Shown here: positions 56,118 through 64,000 of the stretch, piece by piece
Layout: each line of letters opens with the position of its first letter
How positions within the stretch are numbered: the stretch's first letter is position 1
Source of the DNA: Alkaliflexus imshenetskii DSM 15055
GTDB lineage: Bacteria; Bacteroidota; Bacteroidia; Bacteroidales; Marinilabiliaceae
Direction of reading: 5' to 3'
Assembly (NCBI RefSeq): GCF_000517065.1
Contig: NZ_KI912105.1
Coordinates: forward strand, 1,534,405 to 1,598,404
Length of the DNA stretch: 64,000 bases
The notes under the pieces: model-generated
The model's database searches: none
What the model was told of the DNA's origin: nothing
The model's input: only the letters and a program-made list of their open reading frames with translations
Made by a program: the position numbers and the translations under genes

Positions 56118-56831
56118 ATGAAACTAAAGAGCCTAACCATATTGTTACTGGCAATCACAATGATTCCGTCTATTGCTGTCTCTCAAGCATACAAAGGCAA
56201 AGTATCGGTAAAAGCCAGGCATCAGGTATATCAAAAAGGACAACTATTCACGGTGGAATCAACATCGCTCTATGATGGCAGCACAGGCAATATTACCTGT
56301 CATTACATTGCACCTGTTGAGTTTTACAAAACCATCAACACCAAAGGTGAAACGATGATATACATGCCACGCGAAAACCAGGTATCGTTCACACAAAACA
56401 GCCAATATGGAAGTGACAGTGAACTGCTTTACTATTTTGTAAACAACTTCACGCAAGATCTGGGTCTTGAAAAAGAGGGATTCATACGCTCTGGTTCGCG
56501 ACGCGACAACAAGTACCATGTGACCGTGTGGCAGGCACCTCCCGGACTCAAGCCGGTGCACACTGTTGAATTGGTTTTTGAGAACTTTCTTCCGGTTTAT
56601 GCAGCCTATCTTGGAATGAATGGCCGCCCGCTCAAGAAGATATACTACTATGAGTATCATCATGACAATAACTTTTCGCTGCCAAAAAAAATCACTGAGG
56701 TAAGCTACTCTGCTCCAAACGACTCGGTAGTAAGACGCACAACCTTCTCGGATATCCGCACAGGATTCAATATTGAAGATTCCCGGTTCAACTTTGAAAT
56801 ACCACAAAATGCAGTTAAGGTTAATTTCTAG
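56118..56831 (+). CDS. Secreted protein of unknown function, possibly LolA-like fold
   Basis: A signal peptide (MKLKSLTILLLAITMIPSIAVS) is followed by 215 residues of beta-strand-rich sequence: YHVTVWQAPPGL, VELVFENFLPVYAAYLGM and DSRFNFEIPQNAVKVNF. The last segment resembles the end of LolA/LolB-like lipoprotein carriers, but no signature is decisive. It overlaps the YidD-type gene by 23 bp, suggesting coupled translation. Confidence 0.6.
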   Translation: MKLKSLTILLLAITMIPSIAVSQAYKGKVSVKARHQVYQKGQLFTVESTSLYDGSTGNITCHYIAPVEFYKTINTKGETMIYMPRENQVSFTQNSQYGSDSELLYYFVNNFTQDLGLEKEGFIRSGSRRDNKYHVTVWQAPPGLKPVHTVELVFENFLPVYAAYLGMNGRPLKKIYYYEYHHDNNFSLPKKITEVSYSAPNDSVVRRTTFSDIRTGFNIEDSRFNFEIPQNAVKVNF

Positions 56832-57321
56832 TTTGTCATTTTTGTATATACTACTTCTGTGTTGCATGGAAACAAAGGCACAGACTCCACTTATTGGCAA
56901 TGACACTGAGCTTATTGCAGCAAAAGCAGAAGCCCATATTGAAATGGCGTCGCGCAAAAGGAACCCAAAACGCACATTTCTAATCCGGAAAGCAGATCCA
57001 CTGACTGTAAAACTAAACCCGGTAAACTATGTTTTTGGTGGCTTGCTCTTTTTTTACCAAACATCCTTGTCGCGACAATTCTCTGCCGATTGTCTCTACG
57101 AACCCACCTGCTCAAGCTTTAGTAAAGATGTGATTTCGAACTACGGTCCGGCAAAAGGCTTACTACTCACAGCCGACCGGCTTTGCAGATGCAATCGGGT
57201 TGCGCAAAGCGACATTCATCCTTTAACCATAAATGAACAAACGTACAGGTCTGTGGATGGGCACGAAACCTACCAGACCATCAGACAAAAAAACAAGACG
57301 CATTGCTGTGACGAACATTAA
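56809..57321 (+). CDS. YidD-domain protein with signal peptide
   Basis: The C-terminal 75 residues contain the YidD motif (CLYEPTCSSFSKDVISNYGP, Cys95 and Cys101, then LTADRLCRCN), found in the factor that aids YidC-dependent membrane insertion. Normal YidD is a small cytoplasmic membrane-associated protein encoded next to rnpA and yidC. Here it carries a signal peptide (LISSLSFLYILLLCCMETKAQ) and a 45-residue linker, so it should be exported. The start at 56809 puts the signal peptide at residue 1; an ATG at 56773 would add 12 residues inside the upstream gene. Its 3' end overlaps the next gene. Residue numbers count from 56809. Confidence 0.8.
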   Translation: MQLRLISSLSFLYILLLCCMETKAQTPLIGNDTELIAAKAEAHIEMASRKRNPKRTFLIRKADPLTVKLNPVNYVFGGLLFFYQTSLSRQFSADCLYEPTCSSFSKDVISNYGPAKGLLLTADRLCRCNRVAQSDIHPLTINEQTYRSVDGHETYQTIRQKNKTHCCDEH

Positions 57322-58198
57322 CGCCAGAATAAGAACCGCAGTTGTGGTTGTGTCGATGTTGATATGTAATTCTGCATCGGTGATAGCACAGAATAGATCC
57401 AACCAGATAGGTTTCATCAATCATCTCACGTCCTCAGGATATCATGAAGAGAGTCTTTATGAAAACCTGAGAATCAGGAATCAGTCTCTTACAAGCAATC
57501 AAATTGATTCACTCAACTATTTGGCAGGATGGTCTTCATATTACCTGAAGAAACTGGTTGAGTCTTCAAGCTATCTGAACACTGTTTCGCCCGAATCGCC
57601 TTTCTACGCAAAATCCCGTTTGTTTAGTGCCTATAACCAGATTCATATTGGCAACTACCATACTGCCGACTCCATACTCAATAACTTTACACCACAAAAC
57701 CAAACAGAGGTGGACTTTCGAAACTTTATGAAAGCCGGATTGTCACTTCTGCAAAACAACGCTTCCGGATATAACGAGTACCGCAACCTCCTACCAGCAG
57801 ATTACTATGGATTTTCCCGTGAGGTAATTAGTATGGATCTGCTTTTTCAGGAAAAAGTTTCCTTCAAAGGTAAATCACCATGGCTTGCCGGAGGCATGTC
57901 AGCCATTTTACCCGGGAGCGGAAAAATTTATGCCGGCAAAACAGGGCAAGGCATCATGTCATTTATGATAACAACCGGACTTGGTCTTGTTACCTGGGAA
58001 AACCAGAGAATAAGAGGCACCGACCATGCCGTAACAATTCTGTTTGGATCGGCATTCACCATTTTTTATGCCGGCAACATATACGGCTCCATGTTTTCAG
58101 CAAAAATTGCCAACGATGAAACAATTCAACTCCACAATCAGAAAGTGCTTTTTAATCTTCAAATTCCTTTGCGCAACATTTTTGACCAGCGCCGATAA
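57233..58198 (+). CDS. Helical-repeat protein with C-terminal PGSG..YAG membrane domain
   Basis: Not recognised by name. A signal peptide (RTAVVVVSMLICNSASVIAQ) leads to about 140 residues of helical TPR-like repeats (YFLKK-like YYLKKLVESSSYLNT). The C-terminal membrane part is ILPGSGKIYAGKTGQGIMSF plus two more hydrophobic segments, related to TM2. The frame starts at 57233 and overlaps the YidD-type gene by 89 bp; a GTG at 57308 would place the signal peptide closer to the start. The downstream gene has the same architecture, so the two are likely paralogues. Confidence 0.65.
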   Translation: MNKRTGLWMGTKPTRPSDKKTRRIAVTNINARIRTAVVVVSMLICNSASVIAQNRSNQIGFINHLTSSGYHEESLYENLRIRNQSLTSNQIDSLNYLAGWSSYYLKKLVESSSYLNTVSPESPFYAKSRLFSAYNQIHIGNYHTADSILNNFTPQNQTEVDFRNFMKAGLSLLQNNASGYNEYRNLLPADYYGFSREVISMDLLFQEKVSFKGKSPWLAGGMSAILPGSGKIYAGKTGQGIMSFMITTGLGLVTWENQRIRGTDHAVTILFGSAFTIFYAGNIYGSMFSAKIANDETIQLHNQKVLFNLQIPLRNIFDQRR

Positions 58199-58985
58199 CG
58201 GATTGTTCCATAAAGCCGACTCACTGTTTGCTGAAGGTCATTTCTTTCGAAGCACAATTGAATATGAGCGCATACTTTTTGAGCATGAGGCACCAGGCAT
58301 TCAGCGCGAGGCTCTCATAAAAAAAGCGGTGGCATTAAAATATCAGGAACGCTATACCGAAGCCATACGCGAGCTGAACCGCATCGCGATACGCAGTCCC
58401 AAAGACACGCTTCTTGCAGCGCGAACTTACCATCTGGCTGTTTGTTATTACCTCAACGGAAACTATCAGGAAGCTCTGGCAACAATTGACATGTATGAAT
58501 ATGCACTTGATGGACATCCATTGCTTTACGACATTTTAATAATTAAAACCTTAAGCAACAACCACCTTTTTAAATTTGAGGATGCTGAAACCAGTTTGCG
58601 TCAAATCACCGAACTGCAAGTTGATGAATCCAACGGCATAAATAGCATATTAAAAGAAATTTATGACAGGGGCAAAACGCCCCGCTACCGCAATCCGGAG
58701 CGTGCTCACGACTTCTCCATCGTGATACCTGGAAGCGGGCATCTTTATGCCGGAGCTTTTGGTGAAGGCGCAGTAAATTTTCTGCTGAACGCATCGGCCC
58801 TCTCCTTTGGCGTTTGGCAGGTATATACCGGTTACTATTTTACTGGCTATGTGGTTGGCGTTACATTTTTGGAGCGGTTTCATTCCGGCGGGAAAAAAAG
58901 GGCCTCAGTTCTGGCTGAACTTAAAAACATTGAAAACACCAATAAACTTAACATGAGAATTTTGGATGCTATAAAAGAGAACTAA
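58116..58985 (+). CDS. Helical-repeat protein with C-terminal PGSG..YAG membrane domain (paralogue)
   Basis: The architecture mirrors the upstream gene: a hydrophobic N-terminus (CFLIFKFLCATFLTSA), TPR-like helices (YHLAVCYYLNGNYQEALATI), then VIPGSGHLYAGAFGEGAVNF with hydrophobic segments and a basic tail. The start at 58116 is the first ATG before the signal region, giving an 83-bp overlap with the upstream gene; an ATG at 58044 would lie deeper inside it. Function unknown. Confidence 0.65.
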   Translation: MKQFNSTIRKCFLIFKFLCATFLTSADNGLFHKADSLFAEGHFFRSTIEYERILFEHEAPGIQREALIKKAVALKYQERYTEAIRELNRIAIRSPKDTLLAARTYHLAVCYYLNGNYQEALATIDMYEYALDGHPLLYDILIIKTLSNNHLFKFEDAETSLRQITELQVDESNGINSILKEIYDRGKTPRYRNPERAHDFSIVIPGSGHLYAGAFGEGAVNFLLNASALSFGVWQVYTGYYFTGYVVGVTFLERFHSGGKKRASVLAELKNIENTNKLNMRILDAIKEN

Positions 58986-59019
58986 CTTTATACAATTAAA
59001 ACATCTAATACCAAATGCC

Positions 59020-59244
59020 ATGACAAACGCCACAAACTCGTCAAACACAAGAAAAACTGACTGTTCGGCAAACCATTCGGGACACGCCTCCTCCGGCGCT
59101 GTTTACGGATTGGGATTGATAGGTGCCGCAGTGTATTATATATCAGTAGCCACAACTTTTTGGTGCGGTGTGGTGGGTTTTCTTAAAGCCCTTGTATGGC
59201 CTGCTTTCCTGGTTTACTATGCCTTTAAGTCTCTAGGCGCTTAA
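59020..59244 (+). CDS. Small membrane protein of a widely conserved family
   Basis: The 74 residues are a short Ser/Asn-rich N-terminus followed by GAVYGLGLIGAAVYYISVAT and FWCGVVGFLKALVWPAFLVY, two transmembrane helices. Very similar small proteins occur in distant bacteria, but I know of no assigned function. It is 34 bp after the paralogue gene and 11 bp before the next gene, so the two small membrane genes are probably co-transcribed. Confidence 0.75.
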   Translation: MTNATNSSNTRKTDCSANHSGHASSGAVYGLGLIGAAVYYISVATTFWCGVVGFLKALVWPAFLVYYAFKSLGA

Positions 59245-59255
59245 ATAATATACAC

Positions 59256-59837
59256 ATGGCAAATATCAACACAGAAACATTGGATAATCTAAGGGTATCG
59301 CTATCAATAAAAGCAAAAAACGGGATAGACTTTACTAGTGCTGCAGCAATAATCTGGCTTCTGATAGCCGTGATTTGGAAAATGGGCTTTTCAGATTACG
59401 ACAAATCGGTACTCACATTTGTGGTTGGCGGTTTTATGCTCCCGCTGGCTCTTCTCTTCTCAAAACTGATAAAAACTGTCTGGACCGATAAAGAGAACCC
59501 ATTACAACCACTTGGTCTATGGCTCAACTTCGCACAGCTTTTCTACTTTCCATTTCTCATTTTTACGTTGGTCAAGTTCCCCACCTATTTTGTTATGACC
59601 TATGCCATCATAACTGGGGCACACTTTTTCCCTTATGCCTGGTTTTACAAAACACCGCTGTTTGCAATTGCTGCCGGTATTATATCAGTGGGGGCGATGC
59701 TTGGAGGATTTATATTAGAGTCAGAGATGATGTTTCTCATTCCTCTATCGGTTTCAACAGCTTTGATACTGTTATCGATACTGTTATATGTCGACAGCAA
59801 TGCAAAATCTCGCAAACTTAAGAGCGAAGCATCATAA
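59256..59837 (+). CDS. DUF7010-like integral membrane protein
   Basis: Multi-spanning protein of 193 residues with about six hydrophobic segments. The opening (LRVSLSIKAKNGIDFTSAAA followed by IIWLLIAVIWKM) and VVGGFMLPLALLFSKLIK resemble the DUF7010 family. Function is unknown. No promoter separates it from the small gene upstream. Confidence 0.6.
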   Translation: MANINTETLDNLRVSLSIKAKNGIDFTSAAAIIWLLIAVIWKMGFSDYDKSVLTFVVGGFMLPLALLFSKLIKTVWTDKENPLQPLGLWLNFAQLFYFPFLIFTLVKFPTYFVMTYAIITGAHFFPYAWFYKTPLFAIAAGIISVGAMLGGFILESEMMFLIPLSVSTALILLSILLYVDSNAKSRKLKSEAS

Positions 59838-60008
59838 ATAACAGGTGCTGGCAATTCGCTTACACGGTATATAGCAGCACCATTCTCTGAAAGAAATTCA
59901 GAAACCTTTCAAAAAGATACAGGTGACAATTGATGTCAACAGATCAATTTGTTGCAGCTAAACAGACGGTATGAGACAAAAATCAATGTCATACCTGCGG
60001 TAAACTTT

Positions 60009-60016
60009 TATCTTTG
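60009..60016 (+). promoter_or_regulatory. -7 element upstream of the S46 peptidase
   Basis: TATCTTTG matches TAnnTTTG and lies 39 nt before the start codon. The -33 element is weak. Confidence 0.45.
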
Positions 60017-60055
60017 CCACTTGTCAAATCAAAAAAATAACAGAATAAAACAAAT

Positions 60056-62206
60056 ATGAGAAAACTACTATCCATCTCACTTGTGCTAATTATTGGTTTT
60101 GCAGGTAAAGTGAGAGCTGACGAAGGTATGTGGCTTCTGCCACTTATCAACAAACTTAACATTGCCACCATGCAGGAGATGGGGCTGAAAATTTCTGCCG
60201 ACGATATTTACAGCTTAAACCAAAGCAGTTTGAAAGATGCTGTGGTAATTTTTGGTGGCGGCTGTACCGGCGAATTAATCTCAGACAAAGGACTACTGTT
60301 GACCAACCACCACTGCGGATATGGTCAGATTCAGGAACTTAGCACCGTTGAAAACAACTACCTGGACAACGGTTTTTGGGCTGCAACATTTGACGATGAG
60401 CTACCGGCACCCGGACTGACAGTAACTTTTCTGAAGCGAATGGACGATGTGACCGAAGATATTCTTTCGGCTGTAAATGCTGATATGACCGAACAACAGC
60501 GCCAGGCAGCCATCAGAGAGAAAAGTGCCGAACTGGTTAAAGTTGCCAACGAAGGGAACAACTATCGTATTTTGGTGCGTGATTTCTTTGCCGGTAATCA
60601 ATTTTTCCTCGTTGTTTACGAAGTGTTTTCCGATGTACGGATGGTGGGCGTGCCCCCCAGCTCCATTGGTAAATTTGGTTACGATACCGACAACTGGATG
60701 TGGCCTCGCCATACCGGCGACTTTGCGCTATTCAGAGTTTATGCCGATGCCGATGGCAATCCGGCTGACTACTCACCCAATAACGTGCCATACCAACCAA
60801 AACACCACCTTCCGGTATCGTTAAAAGGCTATCAAAAAGAGGATTTTGCTATGACCATTGGATTTCCGGGAAGTACGCAGCGCTATCTGCCATCATGGGG
60901 AATTCAGGAGCGTATGGGCATCTTTAACCAGACTTTAATTACCGTGCGCGGCGTTAAACAGGATATTTGGGCCGAGGATATGGCTGCAAGTGATATGGTG
61001 CGTCTACAGTACGCCACAAAATTCTCGCGCAGTTCAAACTATTGGAAAAACAGCATTGGCATGAACCGCGGCCTCGAAGCACTCGACGTATTAAGTCAGA
61101 AAAGAGCGCTCGAAGCGCAATTCACCAGCTGGGTTAATGAAGATGCGAACAGAATGGCCAAATATGGTAATGTGCTTACATCTGTTGAAAATGCATACAC
61201 TTCGCGTGCAGACCATTACAAAGCCAACAACTACATGCGCGAAACCCTTATTCGCGGCGCTGAAATCCTATTCTTCGCAGCCAATGCGCGCGAACTGGAG
61301 AACGCATTAAAGGAGAACAACCAGGAGAAGGTTGATGCGGCAATCAACAGATTAAAGCAAGCCGGCGAAACATACTTCAAAGACTACAGTGCTCCTACCG
61401 ACAGGCGCGTATTGGAAGCCATGCTGCATCTCTATGCAAAGGATATCGACAAAACCTTCCACCCCGACTTCTATCAAACCATCAATAAGAAATTTAAAGG
61501 AAGCTACGCCAGATTTTCCGACCATGTTTTCAGCAAATCGCTTTTTACATCGCAGGAGAACTTCAACGCATTTTTAAACAATCCGCGTCTAAAAACACTA
61601 TTAAACGACCCGGCCTATCAGGCAGGAATCTCCACCATGGAGATGTACCGCCAGTTGCTTAATATGAATCAGGATGCTGAAACCCGCATTGCAGAGGCCA
61701 GCAGACTGTTTATTGCAGGCTTACAAAAGATGCAGCCTGAAAAAGTTTTTTATCCGGATGCCAACTTCACCATGCGTTTAAGCTACGGTACTGTTGGAGA
61801 CTACTCACCGCGCGATGCTGTTATTTATAAGCACTACACAACCCTCGAAGGTGTGATGGAGAAAGAAGACCCTGACAACTTTGAGTTTGTGGTACCAGAG
61901 AAACTTAAACAACTGTTTCGCGACAAGGACTATGGACAATATGCAGATGCCGATGGACGTATGTATGTGAATTTCACAACCAACAACGACATCACCGGTG
62001 GAAACTCCGGAAGTCCGGTAATCAACGCCAATGGTGAACTCTTCGGACTGGCTTTTGATGGTAACTGGGAAGCCATGAGCGGCGACATAGCCTTCGAAGC
62101 TGAGCTGCAAAAATGTATCAACGTGGACATTCGCTACGTGCTGTTTATCATTGATAAGTTTGCAGGTGCCACACACCTCATAGACGAAATGACACTGGTT
62201 AAATAA
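60056..62206 (+). CDS. S46 dipeptidyl-peptidase, DPP7-type
   Basis: Periplasmic serine exopeptidase that removes dipeptides from oligopeptides. A signal peptide (LLSISLVLIIGFAGKVRA) precedes the chymotrypsin-like domain. Catalytic His is in LLTNHHCGYG (His85/86) and Ser651 in TGGNSGSPV. Residue 669 is Gly (AFDGNWEAM), where the acidic-specific DPP11 has Arg, so preference for hydrophobic P1 residues is expected, as in DPP7. The 716-residue length matches the family. It is followed by a strong terminator and has its own promoter. Confidence 0.94.
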   Translation: MRKLLSISLVLIIGFAGKVRADEGMWLLPLINKLNIATMQEMGLKISADDIYSLNQSSLKDAVVIFGGGCTGELISDKGLLLTNHHCGYGQIQELSTVENNYLDNGFWAATFDDELPAPGLTVTFLKRMDDVTEDILSAVNADMTEQQRQAAIREKSAELVKVANEGNNYRILVRDFFAGNQFFLVVYEVFSDVRMVGVPPSSIGKFGYDTDNWMWPRHTGDFALFRVYADADGNPADYSPNNVPYQPKHHLPVSLKGYQKEDFAMTIGFPGSTQRYLPSWGIQERMGIFNQTLITVRGVKQDIWAEDMAASDMVRLQYATKFSRSSNYWKNSIGMNRGLEALDVLSQKRALEAQFTSWVNEDANRMAKYGNVLTSVENAYTSRADHYKANNYMRETLIRGAEILFFAANARELENALKENNQEKVDAAINRLKQAGETYFKDYSAPTDRRVLEAMLHLYAKDIDKTFHPDFYQTINKKFKGSYARFSDHVFSKSLFTSQENFNAFLNNPRLKTLLNDPAYQAGISTMEMYRQLLNMNQDAETRIAEASRLFIAGLQKMQPEKVFYPDANFTMRLSYGTVGDYSPRDAVIYKHYTTLEGVMEKEDPDNFEFVVPEKLKQLFRDKDYGQYADADGRMYVNFTTNNDITGGNSGSPVINANGELFGLAFDGNWEAMSGDIAFEAELQKCINVDIRYVLFIIDKFAGATHLIDEMTLVK

Positions 62207-62226
62207 GATATATGTTCAGAAATGAA

Positions 62227-62263
62227 ACGGGAGAGCAAGACCATTGCTTTCCCGTTTTTTTTT
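62227..62263 (+). terminator. Rho-independent terminator after the S46 peptidase
   Basis: ACGGGAGAGCAA and TTGCTTTCCCGT form a 12-bp stem with one mismatch and a 5-nt loop, followed by eight T residues. Confidence 0.9.
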
Positions 62264-62344
62264 CGTGGTACGAAGCCAACCAAAACCAGATATACAGAAG
62301 TATTATCCCTGTTCATATTTCCATTACTGAATACAAAAAGCTAA

Positions 62345-62367
62345 TTTTACGCCATTAAATCGTAAAA
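62345..62367 (+). promoter_or_regulatory. Inverted repeat immediately upstream of the marC-like gene
   Basis: TTTTACG, 9 nt, CGTAAAA: a perfect 7-bp inverted repeat ending 2 nt before the ATG. It could be an operator or an mRNA hairpin that hides the start. Confidence 0.45.
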
Positions 62368-62369
62368 CC

Positions 62370-62975
62370 ATGTTCGAAATCAACCTCCTTGAAGTAATCT
62401 CGGCATTTATTGTGCTTTTTGCCGTTATCGACATCCTGGGTTCCATTCCCATCATCATCAACATCCGTGAGAAAGGCGGGATTATCAATGCATTACAAGC
62501 CTCTTCCATCTCCTTTGTCATTCTCATCGTCTTCCTGTTTTTGGGAGAGGCTCTTCTGGGATTATTTGGGGTTGATATATCTTCGTTTGCCATAGCCGGC
62601 TCATTTGTACTGATGATAATGGCATTTGAAATGATTCTGGGTGTAGAGATATTCAGACATGATTCACCTGGAGGAGCTTCCATTGTACCCATCGCCTTTC
62701 CGTTAATTGCCGGAGCCGGTTCATTTACAACCCTCCTGGCACTGCGTTCCGAGTTTGCGCTGGGAAGTATTATCACCAGCCTTTTCCTCAATATCGTGGT
62801 GGTATTTTTGGTATTGAATTACACCAATCGCATCGAAAAATTCATTGGTGCAGGCGGCGTGTATGTGTTGAAAAAATTCTTTGGTATCATATTGATGGCC
62901 ATGTCCATAAGGCTTTTTATGTCGAACTTTGCCAATCTGCTAATCGACTTTCTTCCAAAGCTTAAAGGGATATGA
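62370..62975 (+). CDS. MarC-family integral membrane protein
   Basis: A six-helix membrane protein of 201 residues. The family signature is visible in FAVIDILGSIPIII, IAGSFVLMIMAFEMILG and PIAFPLIAGAGSFTTLL. MarC was once linked to antibiotic resistance, but its function is unproven. Its stop overlaps the start of the RNase H gene by 4 bp (ATGA). Confidence 0.9.
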   Translation: MFEINLLEVISAFIVLFAVIDILGSIPIIINIREKGGIINALQASSISFVILIVFLFLGEALLGLFGVDISSFAIAGSFVLMIMAFEMILGVEIFRHDSPGGASIVPIAFPLIAGAGSFTTLLALRSEFALGSIITSLFLNIVVVFLVLNYTNRIEKFIGAGGVYVLKKFFGIILMAMSIRLFMSNFANLLIDFLPKLKGI

Positions 62976-63589
62976 GCACTGCAAAATATTATGTAGTCTG
63001 GAAAGGTCGAAAACCCGGTATTTACAACAATTGGAACGATTGCAAAGAGCAGATTACCGGTTTTGAAGAGGCACGCTACAAAAGCTTTAAAACCCTTGCA
63101 GAAGCAGAAATGGCCTTTAAAAGTGGCAAGATGCTTCAACCCAGAAGCAAGAGTGCTTACGCCTCCACCCCTTCGGCGGGTGGACAACCCATTCGTAACA
63201 GCCTCTCGGTTGATGCAGCATGCAGTGGTAATCCGGGTGCAATGGAATACCGCGGCGTACATGTTGAAACAGGTGAAGAGTGGTTTCTAATGAAGTTTCA
63301 GTTGGGCACAAATAACATTGGTGAATTTCTGGCCATTGTGCATGGTCTTGCCGAACTAAAACGGCGTAACATCAACATCCCGGTTTACACCGACTCACAA
63401 ACTGCGCTCAGTTGGATAAGAAAGAAAAAGTGCGGAACCAAACTTGCACTTGACGCAAAAACGCAGGAACTATTTGGACTTGTAAGGCGAGCAGAAAAAT
63501 GGCTTAGCGAGAACAACTGGGTGCAACCACTGCTTAAATGGGATACCGAAAGGTGGGGCGAAATACCTGCCGACTTTGGAAGAAAATAA
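62972..63589 (+). CDS. Viroplasmin-domain ribonuclease H
   Basis: Degrades RNA in RNA-DNA hybrids. The N-terminal 45 residues are a caulimovirus-viroplasmin-like domain (YYVVWKGRKPGIYNNW, YKSFKTLAEAEMAF) that binds hybrid duplexes in eukaryotic RNase H1. After a linker the RNase H domain carries the four acidic residues in SVDAACSGNPG, GEFLAIVHGL, VYTDSQTAL and LKWDTERWGE. The gene is coupled to marC. A distinct RNase HII is encoded at 52941. Confidence 0.93.
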   Translation: MSTAKYYVVWKGRKPGIYNNWNDCKEQITGFEEARYKSFKTLAEAEMAFKSGKMLQPRSKSAYASTPSAGGQPIRNSLSVDAACSGNPGAMEYRGVHVETGEEWFLMKFQLGTNNIGEFLAIVHGLAELKRRNINIPVYTDSQTALSWIRKKKCGTKLALDAKTQELFGLVRRAEKWLSENNWVQPLLKWDTERWGEIPADFGRK

Positions 63590-63602
63590 CTCCCTCCAAT
63601 TG

Positions 63603-64000
63603 CTAATTGGTTAGCAAGGGCAGGCTAAACCGTACACGACGTCCCTGTTTTACATTTCCAGAGGTACGTTCCTCAGTATGCAATGCGCCAAACAACTCCT
63701 GCTTTTTACGGAAAGCACTTCGGCTCTGGCTATCGGTGGCAATAGTCACACGCATGGCTTTGTGGCGCTCCTCGAGGCGGCTGCAACGGTAAACAGCAGC
63801 ATCGTGTCCATTGTCTTCAATAATAACTTCCAGCAGGTTGCCTCTTCGCATAAAAGCGATGTTAACCGAAGGATGCTCCATTGTTCCGGTGAAATGTTCA
63901 CCCGAAAACGCTTGCTCAAGAAAGGGCTGTGTAAGCATTGAAGGTACAAGAACCTCATCGGCATTTTTCATGAGGTCTGATTCAATGCGATATTCTATCT
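63603..64000 (-). CDS. Sensor histidine kinase, LytS/YehU-type, C-terminal part (cut by window edge)
   Basis: The frame stays open to the right edge, so the 5' part is missing. Visible motifs are VLVPSMLTQPFLEQAF and NLLEVIIEDNGHDA of the HATPase domain, as in LytS/YehU kinases paired with LytTR regulators. A typical regulator gene would be expected nearby, outside the window. It is convergent with the RNase H gene, 13 bp away. Confidence 0.8.
   Translation of the reverse strand, partial: IEYRIESDLMKNADEVLVPSMLTQPFLEQAFSGEHFTGTMEHPSVNIAFMRRGNLLEVIIEDNGHDAAVYRCSRLEERHKAMRVTIATDSQSRSAFRKKQELFGALHTEERTSGNVKQGRRVRFSLPLLTN

Overview
The window reads as a chromosome segment of a Bacteroidota bacterium, most likely from the Bacteroidales/Marinilabiliales side. 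The evidence is the set of type IX secretion and gliding genes (sprA, porW/sprE, porX, gldH), an S46 dipeptidyl-peptidase, FISUMP and PorT-like envelope proteins, promoters of the TTTG-N19-21-TAnnTTTG type, and AT-rich start regions with few Shine-Dalgarno sequences. No phage, insertion sequence, CRISPR array, tRNA or rRNA was seen. Placement below phylum level is inference.

Layout. 1-335 is the end of an RluA-type pseudouridine synthase. 395-5186 (minus) is the translation/transcription operon rimP-nusA-infB, with a consensus promoter and a leader hairpin. 5405-15046 (plus) carries thiL-ruvA-sprA and then gcvH. 15099-16454 (minus) is an NtrC-like regulator with a degenerate GAFTGA loop. 16693-21901 (plus) holds porW/sprE, porX and tsaE. 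Alanine dehydrogenase follows. 23322-28936 (minus) is a run of holB, ricT, gldH, trmB, an alkyltransferase-like gene, mrp and a NifU-domain gene.

29427-33492 (plus) is a tight operon of an SRAP protein, a sensor kinase, a radical SAM protein and a glycosyltransferase. 34217-37777 (minus) is an envelope operon (Ig-like lipoprotein, DUF3108, CHAD). 38128-39021 is a membrane-anchored coiled-coil protein. It is followed by an unusual 450-bp tandem duplication built from short palindromes (39150-39605). 39627-43496 (minus) has metA, a TetR regulator and RNase R. 43913-50174 has a YwqK-like protein, a FISUMP protein and a 1377-residue hybrid kinase. 50420-53555 (plus) is cysS, an M28 peptidase and rnhB. 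53562-55205 are two outer-membrane barrels.

55554-58985 (plus) is the most interesting protein-coding stretch. It holds an exported TM2 protein, a secreted unknown protein, a YidD-domain protein with a signal peptide, and two paralogous helical-repeat proteins ending in a PGSG..YAG membrane domain. Small membrane proteins, the S46 peptidase, MarC, a viroplasmin-RNase H and the 3' part of a LytS-type kinase complete the window.

Together most of the window is housekeeping plus envelope biogenesis. The T9SS genes here cover translocon (SprA), periplasmic linkage (PorW), signalling (PorX) and motility lipoprotein (GldH), but sit in three separate transcription units. All functional names come from reading motifs in the translated sequence. 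No database search was run.
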